The notes: generated from the sequence alone by a model not told the origin. 64,000 nt of DNA from an uncultured Aquimarina sp. (GCA_947496555.1 CANMDH010000005.1:1-64000), one strand, 5' to 3'. Positions 29,079 to 37,991 are shown, counted from the stretch's first letter. Numbers and translations are program-made.

Positions 29079-29822
29079 ATGGAACATCCTCTATACTTTG
29101 AAAAAAGGACCTTTCAGAAAATAATTCCCAATCTATATGCCTCAGCGTACTGGATAAATAAATATCTTAAAAATGATGATTTGAACATTGTTCAAATTGG
29201 ATCAAATGATGGTATGATGGGTGATCCGCTTTTCCGACTTGTTAACAAAAACAAGAGATGGAAAGTTTTATTTGTTGAACCAGTGCCATATCTATTTGAA
29301 AAATTAAAACATAATTATAAAGTAAGCCCTAGGTTTATTTTTGAAAATGTTGCGATTAATGACGGTTCAAGTCAAGTTTTCTACTCAGTTAAGGAAGAAG
29401 TCAAAAACGAAATTCCAACGCTTCCAACTTGGATTCAGGGGTTGGGATCTTTTTATAAAGAAAATATTACGAAACACTTAAATGGAGTTTTAAAACCCTA
29501 TATCGTTAAAACAAAAATTAAGGGTATTACCTTAAAAGAATTATTCGAAAGAAACCAAATTAATAGCTTAGACTTGCTTCATATCGATGCAGAAGGTTAT
29601 GATTGGAAAATACTCTCTCAATTGAACTTAAAAAAATATTCTCCATCTTTAATTTTGTTTGAATATCATAATTTAGAAGGACTGGAAAGAATGGAGTGTT
29701 TTTTGTTTTTGAAAGATAATTACAGCATTTTTATTTTGGGATTTGATTGTTTATGTATAAGAAAAGATAAAGTAAAGAAGAAGGATTTGTTTTATTTTAA
29801 AAAAACATTAGTAGAGGTATAA
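29079..29822 (+). CDS. FkbM-family SAM methyltransferase
   Basis: 247 residues. FkbM layout: SAM motif VQIGSNDGMMGDP near 38, LFVEPVP near 66, ENVAINDG near 90, KGITLKELF near 147 and LLHIDAEGYDWKIL near 165. FkbM proteins are mostly O-methyltransferases acting on sugars or natural-product hydroxyls. It lies 200 bases after the phosphopantetheinyl transferase on the same strand and is followed by a probable terminator, so it may mark the right edge of the cluster. It is a different protein from the FkbM domain inside NRPS 2. Confidence 0.85.
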   Translation: MEHPLYFEKRTFQKIIPNLYASAYWINKYLKNDDLNIVQIGSNDGMMGDPLFRLVNKNKRWKVLFVEPVPYLFEKLKHNYKVSPRFIFENVAINDGSSQVFYSVKEEVKNEIPTLPTWIQGLGSFYKENITKHLNGVLKPYIVKTKIKGITLKELFERNQINSLDLLHIDAEGYDWKILSQLNLKKYSPSLILFEYHNLEGLERMECFLFLKDNYSIFILGFDCLCIRKDKVKKKDLFYFKKTLVEV

Positions 29823-29885
29823 CTAATTATATGGTTAGATATATAAGAAAAATCAATCTAGAGTCATTTATATTTTTATGAGGAA

Positions 29886-29921
29886 TTTGGCTTTGAAGTG
29901 CCTAAAGATTTTTTCTTTTTT
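29886..29921 (+). terminator. Probable terminator after FkbM gene
   Basis: A short stem TTTGGC / GCC(T)AAA with one bulge and an 8-base loop is followed by a run TTTTTTCTTTTTT. The hairpin is nested inside a wider perfect 9-base inverted repeat ATGAGGAAT (29878-29886) / ATTCCTCAT (29922-29930). Confidence 0.45.
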
Positions 29922-30053
29922 ATTCCTCATATTTTGATAGTTGTATTTACTTTTTTGTTATTTATAATTATGTTAATAAGTATCTAGGCTCATAAAAATC
30001 GGTTAGATTTGTTGTGCATACAAACCAACCAATATTTCATTACCATACTTAAT

Positions 30054-31397
30054 ATGTTACTTAAGAGCAGTTTAGTATTAAGAGTTTTTCTCTTTATCAT
30101 TTGTTTGGGTTTTATTACTTGTTCTACCGATCGGAAACAACACTTTGAAGAAGAAGATTGGTTATCGCTAGCGGTAAAGTCAGAAAAACATATTCAAACA
30201 GGCAAATCTATGTCTGATCAGGGTTTGATATGGAGAGGAATGCCGGATAGCCTAAATTCTAATACAAATAAAGCATTATACAGAGGTACTTCTGGCATTA
30301 TTTTGTTTTATATTGAGTTGTTTAATGCCACAAAGGATACTACGTACTTGAACCAGGCCAAGTATGGAGCTGATTATTTGGTGAACACACTCAAAGATAC
30401 TATTTATGCTTCTGAAGAAATTGGCCTTTATACAGGTCTGGCTGGTGTTGGTTTTACTTTAACCGAGGTTTTTAAAATTACCCAAGAGAATAAGTACAAA
30501 AATGGAGTGCTTAAAACTATAGATATTTTAGAAGTATCTTCTAAAAAATCGGCTACAGGAATACATTGGGATGCGCTCACAGATATCGTGTATGGAAGCG
30601 CTGGAGTAGGTCTTTATTTATATCATGTAGCAGACGAATTAGGTATCAAGAAAGCAGATAGCCTATCCATATTAGCGGCAAATGGATTACTAGATAATGC
30701 TATAAAAGAAAGTAAAGGTTTACGTTGGAAAGCCTATCCTAATGCTAAGGTTTTTTTAGATAATTTTTCACACGGAGCTTCTGGAATAGGGTATTTTTTG
30801 GCTCAAACATATAAAAGAACTCAAGAGAAAAAGTATCTGGATGCCGCACTTAAGTCCGCAGAATTTTTAGATTCAATATCCAATGAAAAAGGGTATATAC
30901 CTCACCATTTACCAAATGAAGAAGAATTGTATTATTTAAATTGGTGTCATGGACCAGCGGGAACAGCTAGATTGTATTATGTTTTATATGAAATTACAGA
31001 AAATAAAAAATGGTTGGATAAGATAACACACTCGGCAAGTTATGTAATGTTAGAAGGTATTGATCAAGGAGAAACTCCGGGATACTGGAATAATGTTGGT
31101 AAATGCTGTGGAGCTACTGGTGTTGCAGAATACTACCTTTGGTTATATGAAATAACAGGAAATGAAGAATATCTCATATTCTCGGGAAAAATGACTGAAA
31201 GAATTATCAACCAATCGACTGAGAAAGATGGCTATATTAAGTGGATGCATGCCGAGAATAGAAAAAAACCTAATGCAGTTGCAGCTCAGACGGGTCTTAT
31301 GCAAGGATCAGCAGGTATGGGACTTTGGTTTTTACAGCTTAATGCTTTTCAAAATCAAAAGAAGCCACTAATTTCGCTGCCGGATAAACCGGATTGA
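30054..31397 (+). CDS. LanC-like lipoprotein with CCG zinc motif
   Basis: 447 residues from the Met at 30054, chosen because it gives a compact lipoprotein signal (MLLKSSLVLRVFLFII then GFITC); the start at 30009 adds 15 residues before it. Repeated alpha/alpha-barrel motifs of lanthionine-cyclase-like proteins are visible: YRGTSGI, YTGLAGVG, YGSAGVG, SHGASGIG (His240), WCHGPAGT (Cys298), KCCGATG (Cys351-Cys352) and QGSAGMG. In NisC the zinc ligands are Cys, Cys and His of a CHG motif; here the His is Cys, as in the CCG group of LanM enzymes. Surface lipoprotein location is predicted. No lanthipeptide precursor or dehydratase is visible nearby, so a peptide-cyclase role is unproven. Confidence 0.82.
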   Translation: MLLKSSLVLRVFLFIICLGFITCSTDRKQHFEEEDWLSLAVKSEKHIQTGKSMSDQGLIWRGMPDSLNSNTNKALYRGTSGIILFYIELFNATKDTTYLNQAKYGADYLVNTLKDTIYASEEIGLYTGLAGVGFTLTEVFKITQENKYKNGVLKTIDILEVSSKKSATGIHWDALTDIVYGSAGVGLYLYHVADELGIKKADSLSILAANGLLDNAIKESKGLRWKAYPNAKVFLDNFSHGASGIGYFLAQTYKRTQEKKYLDAALKSAEFLDSISNEKGYIPHHLPNEEELYYLNWCHGPAGTARLYYVLYEITENKKWLDKITHSASYVMLEGIDQGETPGYWNNVGKCCGATGVAEYYLWLYEITGNEEYLIFSGKMTERIINQSTEKDGYIKWMHAENRKKPNAVAAQTGLMQGSAGMGLWFLQLNAFQNQKKPLISLPDKPD

Positions 31398-31432
31398 TAT
31401 TTAAATTCTAATTAATTCATTACATTTATTAA

Positions 31433-32518
31433 ATGGTGGATTCATTACTCTTTATTCCCGACATTTCAGGCTTTACGCACTTTGTTCAAAATACAGAAAT
31501 AGAGCATAGTCAACATGTGATTTCGGAGTTGTTAGAAATCCTAATAAATGCGAATACTCAAAATCTTAAACTTGCCGAAGTAGAGGGAGATGCTTTGTTC
31601 TTTTATAAGGAAAATGAAATTCCTTCACAAGAAAAGCTTCTTGCTCAAATCGAAACCATGTTTACGGCATTCTATAGTCATCTGAAGCTTTTGGAAAAAA
31701 ATCGTATATGTCCTTGCAATGCCTGTGCAACTGCACCTAATTTGCAATTAAAAATTATCGTTCATTGCGGAGAGTTGCAATTTATTACGGTTCAGGAAAA
31801 ACGAAAACCCTTTGGACAAATAGTTATAGAAGCTCATCGATTGCTTAAGAATTCGATTCAAAGTGATAACTATGCCCTGGTAAGTGATAGCGTTGCAAAA
31901 ATAATAGGTCTCCCCGTTGATTATAAAAGTAAATTATATCATTTCAATCAAGGTGCTGATAGTTATGATAGTTCTGAAATTGGATATTTATTTTCTAAAA
32001 TTGATAAGAACAACTTAAAACTTAATCCATTTGCGGTTCCCGAGGTTGTAGATTTTAAATGTCCTCCAAGCATTATTTTTATTAGAGATCTTGAAATATC
32101 TGCTAACCAGTTGTTAGAATATATTACCAACTATAGTTATCGACATTATTGGGTAAAGGGAGTCGAAAAATTTGAATATAACCCTGACGAAGTTACTAGG
32201 TTAGGAACTGAACATGTATGTATTGTCGATGGAAAGCGGTTGAATTTTACAACAGTGACAAAAGAAGTAGATCCTGATTCACTTATCTACGGTGAACTCA
32301 CTAGAGATGTTCCAATAGAAGCTTTGTATCAATTTTTTATAATAAAACCTAAATCAGAAAATACTTGTCAACTGACAGTGGAGATATATCCGAAGGCAAA
32401 ATCAATATTCGCCAAGTTATTATTGGCACTTTTGATGAAAAGAGCAATTAGAAAATCTCTGAAAACATCTTTAGATAATCTTGAGACATTCATTAAACAA
32501 GATAGTACCTCCCGTTAA
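31433..32518 (+). CDS. DUF2652-like protein (cyclase fold plus START-like domain)
   Basis: 361 residues. The N-terminal part (LLFIPDISGFTHFVQNTE, EVEGDALFFYKE, LKIIVHCGELQFITVQEKRKPFGQIVIEAHRLLKN) resembles class III nucleotidyl-cyclase folds, the family I recall as DUF2652, with a CPCNAC cysteine cluster near 99. The C-terminal 150 residues look like an SRPBCC/START-type domain. Function unknown. Its stop overlaps that of murF on the other strand within TTAA. Confidence 0.7.
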   Translation: MVDSLLFIPDISGFTHFVQNTEIEHSQHVISELLEILINANTQNLKLAEVEGDALFFYKENEIPSQEKLLAQIETMFTAFYSHLKLLEKNRICPCNACATAPNLQLKIIVHCGELQFITVQEKRKPFGQIVIEAHRLLKNSIQSDNYALVSDSVAKIIGLPVDYKSKLYHFNQGADSYDSSEIGYLFSKIDKNNLKLNPFAVPEVVDFKCPPSIIFIRDLEISANQLLEYITNYSYRHYWVKGVEKFEYNPDEVTRLGTEHVCIVDGKRLNFTTVTKEVDPDSLIYGELTRDVPIEALYQFFIIKPKSENTCQLTVEIYPKAKSIFAKLLLALLMKRAIRKSLKTSLDNLETFIKQDSTSR

Positions 32519-33801
32519 AGCAAATCTAATATACGTTCAAGTTTCATTCCACGGGATCCCTTAATGAGTAGTATACTTTCTTTGTTTTTTAAAGCTAACG
32601 ACCAAGTATCTTTAAGGTCATCAAATGATTTATATTTTTTAATACGTGGATCACTATTTTCTGTACTATAAAAATTACTTCCGATTAGATGAATTTCATG
32701 AACCTCGGTACTCGCTATAAAATCTGCTATTTTTTGATGTTCGGTTTTAGCTTCTTCTCCTAATTCGAACATATCACCAAGAAAAGCAATCTTAAAAGAA
32801 TAATCTTCAAGTATTGCAAAGTTTTTAATTGCGGCTTCCATACTCGACGGATTGGCATTATAAGCATCCATGATTATTGTACAGTTATCTTGCTCAATTA
32901 TTTGAGATCGATTGTTAGAAGGGATGTAGGATTCTATAGCTTTTTTGATTTTAATAGCATCAATTTTAAAATAATTACCGATTGCTATAGCGGCAGCAAT
33001 ATTTGTGAAATTATACGCCCCAATTAAGTTACTCTCAATAGTAAGATCATGATAAGAAACAATAACATTTGGATTGGTACCGGTAAAGCTAATAGTAACA
33101 TTGCCCGAATTATCCTCCGAAAAGTTATAGGTATTTAAACCTTTAGAGGCCGATACAAGTTTTGGATCATGTGCATTAATAAATACTAATTTATTATTTT
33201 GTTTTAGGTGCCTGTAAAGCTCTGTTTTGCCTTTTAATACGCCGTCTATACCACCAAAGCCCTCAAGGTGTGCTTTGCCAATATTGGTTATGTAGCCAAA
33301 ATCCGGTTTGGCAATCGAACATAAAAAATCAATTTCCCTTTGGTGATTAGCTCCCATTTCAACAATTCCTATTTCAGTTTCCTTGGTCATAGAAAGAAGC
33401 GTAAGAGGAACTCCTATGTGATTGTTCAGGTTACCTATTGTTGCGGTAGTCTTAAATTTGGAAGAAAGTACGGTATTAATTAATTCTTTTGTGGTTGTTT
33501 TTCCATTACTGCCGGTTAAAGCAATAATTGGGACTTTAAGATATTCTCTATGATACGTTGCCAGATTTTGCAATGTCTCAAGTGTATCATTCACCAAAAT
33601 ATGCTTTGGGGATGTTTTATACCTAGCTTCATCAATTATGGCATATGAAGCGCCAAGCTCTATGGCTTTGTCTGCATAAGTGTTCCCGTTAAAATTTTCT
33701 CCCTTTAAAGCAAAAAATAACGTGTTGTTCTCAATTTTTCGTGTATCTGTGCATGCCCCGGCACTGTCCAAAAATAATTGATGTATCTGCTTAATATTCA
33801 T
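32515..33801 (-). CDS. murF: UDP-MurNAc-tripeptide-D-Ala-D-Ala ligase MurF
   Basis: 428 residues from the Met at 33801 (MNIKQIHQLF); the longer start at 33834 lies inside the upstream terminator. ATP-binding loop ALTGSNGKTTTKELI, IGNLNNHIGVPLTLL, EMGANHQREIDFL, ITNIGKAHLEGFG and DAYNANPSSM are all typical MurF sites. It adds D-Ala-D-Ala to the peptidoglycan precursor in the cytoplasm. murF next to gldJ is a gene order I know from other flavobacteria. Confidence 0.95.
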   Translation of the reverse strand: MNIKQIHQLFLDSAGACTDTRKIENNTLFFALKGENFNGNTYADKAIELGASYAIIDEARYKTSPKHILVNDTLETLQNLATYHREYLKVPIIALTGSNGKTTTKELINTVLSSKFKTTATIGNLNNHIGVPLTLLSMTKETEIGIVEMGANHQREIDFLCSIAKPDFGYITNIGKAHLEGFGGIDGVLKGKTELYRHLKQNNKLVFINAHDPKLVSASKGLNTYNFSEDNSGNVTISFTGTNPNVIVSYHDLTIESNLIGAYNFTNIAAAIAIGNYFKIDAIKIKKAIESYIPSNNRSQIIEQDNCTIIMDAYNANPSSMEAAIKNFAILEDYSFKIAFLGDMFELGEEAKTEHQKIADFIASTEVHEIHLIGSNFYSTENSDPRIKKYKSFDDLKDTWSLALKNKESILLIKGSRGMKLERILDLL

Positions 33802-33805
33802 GTAG

Positions 33806-33813
33806 CAAAAGTA
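33806..33813 (-). promoter_or_regulatory. -7 box of murF, predicts leaderless mRNA
   Basis: Minus-strand TACTTTTG fits TAnnTTTG and ends only 4 bases before the murF ATG, so the expected start of transcription falls at or next to the start codon. Confidence 0.5.
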
Positions 33814-33816
33814 TAT

Positions 33817-33855
33817 TAAAAAAACCCTGAACAATAATATGTACAGGGCTTTTTA
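33817..33855 (-). terminator. Terminator after gldJ
   Basis: Stem CCCTG (33825-33829) / CAGGG (33844-33848) is flanked by A runs on one side and T runs on the other, so it can work in both directions. On the minus strand it follows the gldJ stop and precedes the murF promoter. Confidence 0.65.
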
Positions 33856-33882
33856 TTTATAACGAACTTTAATATTCTATAA

Positions 33883-35562
33883 TTATTGACCTCTTGGTTT
33901 TTGGTGTCTTGGCGTTTTCTTCTTTCTCGCTTTAGTACCAACTCTAGACATTGCGTTTCTGAAACCGATGTAATCGGTAGCCATATCCTGAGGTAAGAAT
34001 CTTCTTTGTGCTGGATCTAACCAATACGCTCTATCTTTCCAAGATCCACCTTTGTAAACACGAACGTTATCATCTACAATAGTCGTTCTTTTACTAGATT
34101 CATCATATCTTCGGTCTAATTTGGTGCTGTCTTCAGCATCAGGACCTACATAATGTATAGGAGCATTATACATTCTTCTGTTTGGAAGATTTTCGTCTTG
34201 ATACCCTTCAAAGTATCTGGAAGAACTTTTATCACCATCTCTATAGTTTCTATTATCACTATCTGTAAAGTTAGTTCTCATGTACGTGTCTTCATCTGTA
34301 ATAGGAACTTGTAAAATTCCACCAGGTAGTACACGTGCTATAATCTTACCATTACTTAAGGTGTCATATACAATAGAATCTGTCATTACTACTTTTACAG
34401 TACCATCAGGGTTGATAGCATTTTTGGTATATACATTACCTCTGTAGTAATTAAAATCATTATACTCATCATCAACGATAGGTCTATATACATCTGCAAC
34501 CCATTCTGCTACGTTTCCAGCCATATCATATAACCCATAATCATTTGGATCATAAGACTTAACAGGAGCTGTAATATCTGCACCATCATCACTCCATCCA
34601 GCGATACCACCATAATCTCCATCTCCTTGCTTAAAGTTAGCCAATTGATCACCACGAGTTCTTCTTTTTCCAGATCGTGTGTATTTACCACTCCAAGGAT
34701 ATTTTTTTCTACCTCTATAAATATTGTAACTTCTAATTTCTACAAGACCTAGCGCTGCATATTCCCATTCTGCTTCAGTTGGGAGTCTGTATTTAGGTAA
34801 CAGTAATCCATCTTTACGTTGTATGTATAATCCTGTAGAATCGTTGCGTTTTTCGTATTGCTCTGATTTTTTACCACCTCTGATGGCTTCATCATTTCCT
34901 CCATAGGTTTGAGAAGGAGCATTTAAATAAGTTTCGGTATCAAAAGTACTTTCTGCAGAAACATCTTCAAAAGGAGCATTTTGTTTAATAACTTGCTCTT
35001 CTTCAAGAATTCTTTCATTTACACGGTTAGTTCTCCAATTACTAAATTCTACTGCTTGGATCCAATTTACACCTACAACGGGATAATTTGCATACGCTGG
35101 ATGACGCAAATAGTTATTGGTCATCATTTCATTAAATCCTAAACGATTTCTCCAAACAAGAGTGTCGGGAAGAGCTCCGTAATAAATATTTCTATATTTA
35201 GGTTCTGTAGGAGGATAAACACCTTTTAACCAATCAAGGTATTCCAAATACATAATATTGGTAACCTCGGTTTCATCCATGTAGAATGATTGAACATGCT
35301 GTTGTGTAGGTGTGTTATTCCAGTCATGCATTACATCATCCTGTACACGACCCATAGTAAAAGTACCACCTTCGATAAATACTAAACCTGGTCCTGTTTC
35401 TTGCTCTTTATAATTTGTTGCTACTTGGAAGCCACCATCTTTGGAATTATACTTCCAACCTGTGGCTCTAGAACTGCTCCCATAGTCGTTTTTAGAACAA
35501 CTAAACAGTAATACACTAACAGAAAGTGCCATCAGCGACCTAAAAATAAACGCTTTTTTCAT
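33883..35562 (-). CDS. gldJ: Gliding motility lipoprotein GldJ
   Basis: 559 residues. Lipoprotein signal MKKAFIFRSLMALSVSVLLFSC with Cys22. The body has the formylglycine-generating/sulfatase-modifying fold: GLVFIEGGTFTMGR, FYMDETEVTNIMYLEYLDW, YRLPTEAEWEYAALG, YDMAGNVAEWVADVY and VYKGGSWKDRAYWLDPAQRRFL. The SCSKNDY start and the overall layout match GldJ, which is needed for gliding and for stability of the GldKLMN type IX secretion machinery. The basic C-terminal tail ends in KKKTPRHQKPRGQ. Confidence 0.92.
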   Translation of the reverse strand: MKKAFIFRSLMALSVSVLLFSCSKNDYGSSSRATGWKYNSKDGGFQVATNYKEQETGPGLVFIEGGTFTMGRVQDDVMHDWNNTPTQQHVQSFYMDETEVTNIMYLEYLDWLKGVYPPTEPKYRNIYYGALPDTLVWRNRLGFNEMMTNNYLRHPAYANYPVVGVNWIQAVEFSNWRTNRVNERILEEEQVIKQNAPFEDVSAESTFDTETYLNAPSQTYGGNDEAIRGGKKSEQYEKRNDSTGLYIQRKDGLLLPKYRLPTEAEWEYAALGLVEIRSYNIYRGRKKYPWSGKYTRSGKRRTRGDQLANFKQGDGDYGGIAGWSDDGADITAPVKSYDPNDYGLYDMAGNVAEWVADVYRPIVDDEYNDFNYYRGNVYTKNAINPDGTVKVVMTDSIVYDTLSNGKIIARVLPGGILQVPITDEDTYMRTNFTDSDNRNYRDGDKSSSRYFEGYQDENLPNRRMYNAPIHYVGPDAEDSTKLDRRYDESSKRTTIVDDNVRVYKGGSWKDRAYWLDPAQRRFLPQDMATDYIGFRNAMSRVGTKARKKKTPRHQKPRGQ

Positions 35563-35956
35563 AATCTTAAGTTCGTTAAAGTAGAATTAGGGCTTGCAAT
35601 ATAATAATAAACGTTAAATTTACCCCAAAATTTTTAAAATATTATCAATTCACAGTTGTATATGAATTTATAACGACTTTGGTTTAACGCAATATTTCTA
35701 AAAATATTATTTATCACCAAATAAAAACTGCAAAAAAAAGATAGTGTAATTAAAATAGGATTCTTTAAACGTATTTGCATGTTTAATGGTTGGTTTGATA
35801 AGGGATTACCGTATATTTTGGTTTATATATCACCAAAAAAGTACTATCATTTAGTAATATTTTTAAAAATTAATTAGCTGATTGGTAAAATTACTTATGA
35901 TAGTTCCTTCTTTTTGAAAACTACAAAAAATGGGAACAACTTCTTTTTAGAAATAG

Positions 35957-35980
35957 GGTATAATACCAATTACATGTAAT
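35957..35980. repeat. Two adjacent perfect palindromes
   Basis: GGTAT-A-ATACC (35957-35967) and ATTACATGTAAT (35969-35980) lie one base apart, about 120 bases before porV. They could be a regulator site or the end of a small repeat. Confidence 0.4.
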
Positions 35981-36073
35981 GTAGATATAAGATATTCGTA
36001 AATTATACGTTAACAAAAGAGTGGGCTGTAAAAAAATTAAATGGCTCATTATTTTTTAATCACTAAATAACTA

Positions 36074-36081
36074 TATATTTG
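36074..36081 (+). promoter_or_regulatory. -7 box of porV
   Basis: TATATTTG fits the TAnnTTTG consensus exactly and lies 21 bases before the chosen porV start. Confidence 0.5.
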
Positions 36082-36102
36082 TCAAACTCAATTTTTGCAG
36101 GT

Positions 36103-37254
36103 ATGAAAAAAACACTTATTCTTGGTCTTGTATTTTTAACATTAATGAAATTTAACGCCAAGGCTCAAGATAACAGAGCGATTACCACAGCCACGCCATT
36201 TTTATTAATTGCTGCCGATGCCAGAGCAGCAGGTCTAGCAGATCAAGGGGTTGCTACTTCACCAGATGCGTTTTCACAACAATGGAATCCAGCTAAATAT
36301 GCATTTATAAAAGATAAACAAGGAGTAGGGGTTACTTATACTCCCTATCTAAGCAATCTTGTGAATGATATATTTTTGGGTAGTTTAAACTATCACAATC
36401 GTATTAATGAACGAAGTGCGGTTGCTGCGAGTTTTAGATATTTTAGCTTGGGAGATATTGAGTTTAGACAAACTGCAGATGGTGCGGTAAATACGCAACG
36501 ACCTAATGAGTTTACAATTGATCTTTCGTATGCTTTGAAACTTAGTGATCATTTTTCAATGGCCGTTGCAGGGCGTTATTTAAGATCCGACTTACGATTG
36601 CAAACTGAAAATGCTGATGATGCCAGTGCTGCAGGAAGTTTTGGTGTTGATATTGCAGGTTTCTTTAGAAGTAATGAAATTGCTTTCAATTCTTTTAATG
36701 GTAGATGGAGAGGAGGGTTTAATATTTCTAATATTGGACCAAAAATTAGCTATGATGATGCAGGTCAGGAGAACTTTATACCTACAAATTTTAGAGTTGG
36801 TGGTGCTTTCGATTTCATTCTGAATGAAGATAATAGAATTTCACCTTCTTTAGAATTTAATAAGTTATTAGTGCCAAGTCCACAAGATTTTGATGGAGAT
36901 GGTGATATCGATGCTGAAGATAACTTAGAATATCAGGATATTGATTCTTTTAGCGCTATATTTTCTTCATGGGGAGATGCCGATGGAGGTTTTAGTGAAG
37001 AGTTAAAAGAAATTACCTGGTCACTAGGTGCAGAATATATGTATCGTGACATATTTGCTTTTAGAACTGGGTTTTTCCACGAAAGCGATGAAAAAGGTGC
37101 TCGTCAATTCTTATCCTTAGGTTCTGGTTTTAGATATAACATTGTTAATCTAGATGTTTCTTATTTATTCTCGACTTCGTCAGTTAGAAGCCCGCTTGAA
37201 GGAACCCTTCGTTTTGGTCTTACCTTCAATTTTGGTGACCAATATGTTGACTAG
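36103..37254 (+). CDS. porV: Type IX secretion outer-membrane protein PorV
   Basis: 383 residues from the ATG at 36103 (MKKTLILGLVFLTLMKFNAKAQ signal peptide); an in-frame TTG at 36079 would begin inside the -7 box. The mature start FLLIAADARAAGLADQGVATSPDAFSQQWNPAKYAF is a PorV/LptO signature of an outer-membrane beta barrel (FadL-like). PorV carries type IX cargo to the PorU sortase and the attachment complex. It is divergent from gldJ. Confidence 0.93.
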   Translation: MKKTLILGLVFLTLMKFNAKAQDNRAITTATPFLLIAADARAAGLADQGVATSPDAFSQQWNPAKYAFIKDKQGVGVTYTPYLSNLVNDIFLGSLNYHNRINERSAVAASFRYFSLGDIEFRQTADGAVNTQRPNEFTIDLSYALKLSDHFSMAVAGRYLRSDLRLQTENADDASAAGSFGVDIAGFFRSNEIAFNSFNGRWRGGFNISNIGPKISYDDAGQENFIPTNFRVGGAFDFILNEDNRISPSLEFNKLLVPSPQDFDGDGDIDAEDNLEYQDIDSFSAIFSSWGDADGGFSEELKEITWSLGAEYMYRDIFAFRTGFFHESDEKGARQFLSLGSGFRYNIVNLDVSYLFSTSSVRSPLEGTLRFGLTFNFGDQYVD

Positions 37255-37285
37255 AGTTTAAATGAAGTCATTACAATATACAAGG

Positions 37286-37319
37286 AAAGTATCAAGCTTT
37301 AGAGTTTGATACTTTTTTT
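37286..37319 (+). terminator. Terminator after porV
   Basis: Perfect 10-base stem AAAGTATCAA (37286-37295) / TTGATACTTT (37306-37315) with a 10-base loop followed by T residues. Confidence 0.8.
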
Positions 37320-37361
37320 GTTTGTAGTACATTGTGAAGCTATTTTAAGTAACAAAGAGCC

Positions 37362-37844
37362 ATGAAGGAAATTGAGATTACGTCGGTACTAGAAATATTT
37401 GATTCATTTGATGAGTTACCCGAAGATGTTCAAAAGCTTATGCATCAATCAATAATAATCCGAGATAAGGCATATGCTCCGTATTCTGAGTTTTTGGTGG
37501 GAGCAGCATTGTTGCTAGAAAACGGAGAGATAGTTTTGGGTAATAATCAGGAGAATGCGTGTTATCCTTCGGGTCTTTGTGCAGAACGTACTGCAATTTA
37601 TTATGCTGGGGCCAATTTTCCAGACGTTCCCGTGTTAAAAATGGCATTGTCTGCCAAGTCGTTAAAGTATCAATTACTTACACCAACACCTCCTTGTGGA
37701 GCTTGCAGGCAGGCTATAGGAGAATATGAGTTAAAACAGCACAAACCTATCGAGATTTATTTTATGGGTGAAACAGGAAAAGTTGTAAAATCCAAATCAT
37801 TAGTTAACTTGTTGCCACTTACTTTTGATAATTCATACCTATAA
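37362..37844 (+). CDS. cdd: Cytidine deaminase
   Basis: 160 residues. Zinc and catalytic sites CAERTAIYYAG (Cys and the Glu proton shuttle) and PPCGACRQAI are intact; AYAPYSEFLVGAALLLENG is the substrate-binding start of the homotetrameric Cdd type. It deaminates cytidine and deoxycytidine in pyrimidine salvage. Confidence 0.93.
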   Translation: MKEIEITSVLEIFDSFDELPEDVQKLMHQSIIIRDKAYAPYSEFLVGAALLLENGEIVLGNNQENACYPSGLCAERTAIYYAGANFPDVPVLKMALSAKSLKYQLLTPTPPCGACRQAIGEYELKQHKPIEIYFMGETGKVVKSKSLVNLLPLTFDNSYL

Positions 37845-37896
37845 CGTTTTCGTGGATTTAATTAGAAAACTCCTTTTTCCTTAATTTCGAATATGT

Positions 37897-37904
37897 TATT
37901 TTTG
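37897..37904 (+). promoter_or_regulatory. -7 box before pdhA
   Basis: TATTTTTG fits TAnnTTTG; it would give a 5' leader of roughly 80 bases for pdhA. No clear -33 element. Confidence 0.35.
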
Positions 37905-37991
37905 TTTTTCGTTCTCTTAAGAAATAAGGGGGAATTAAATAATTACTAGTTTTGATGCTAGTTTGTTATTCTAATATCAGCACAATTATAA

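Larger units (their letters stand above)
35563..36102. other. 540-base gldJ-porV intergenic region
   Basis: No open frame of note. It is where porU would be expected by comparison with Flavobacterium johnsoniae as I remember it. It holds the gldJ and porV promoters (divergent) and two adjacent palindromes near 35957-35980. No RNA gene recognised. Confidence 0.6.

Noticed and set aside
30054-31397. Lanthipeptide biosynthetic locus
   Set aside because: No dehydratase and no Ser/Thr/Cys-rich precursor gene is visible around the LanC-like gene.
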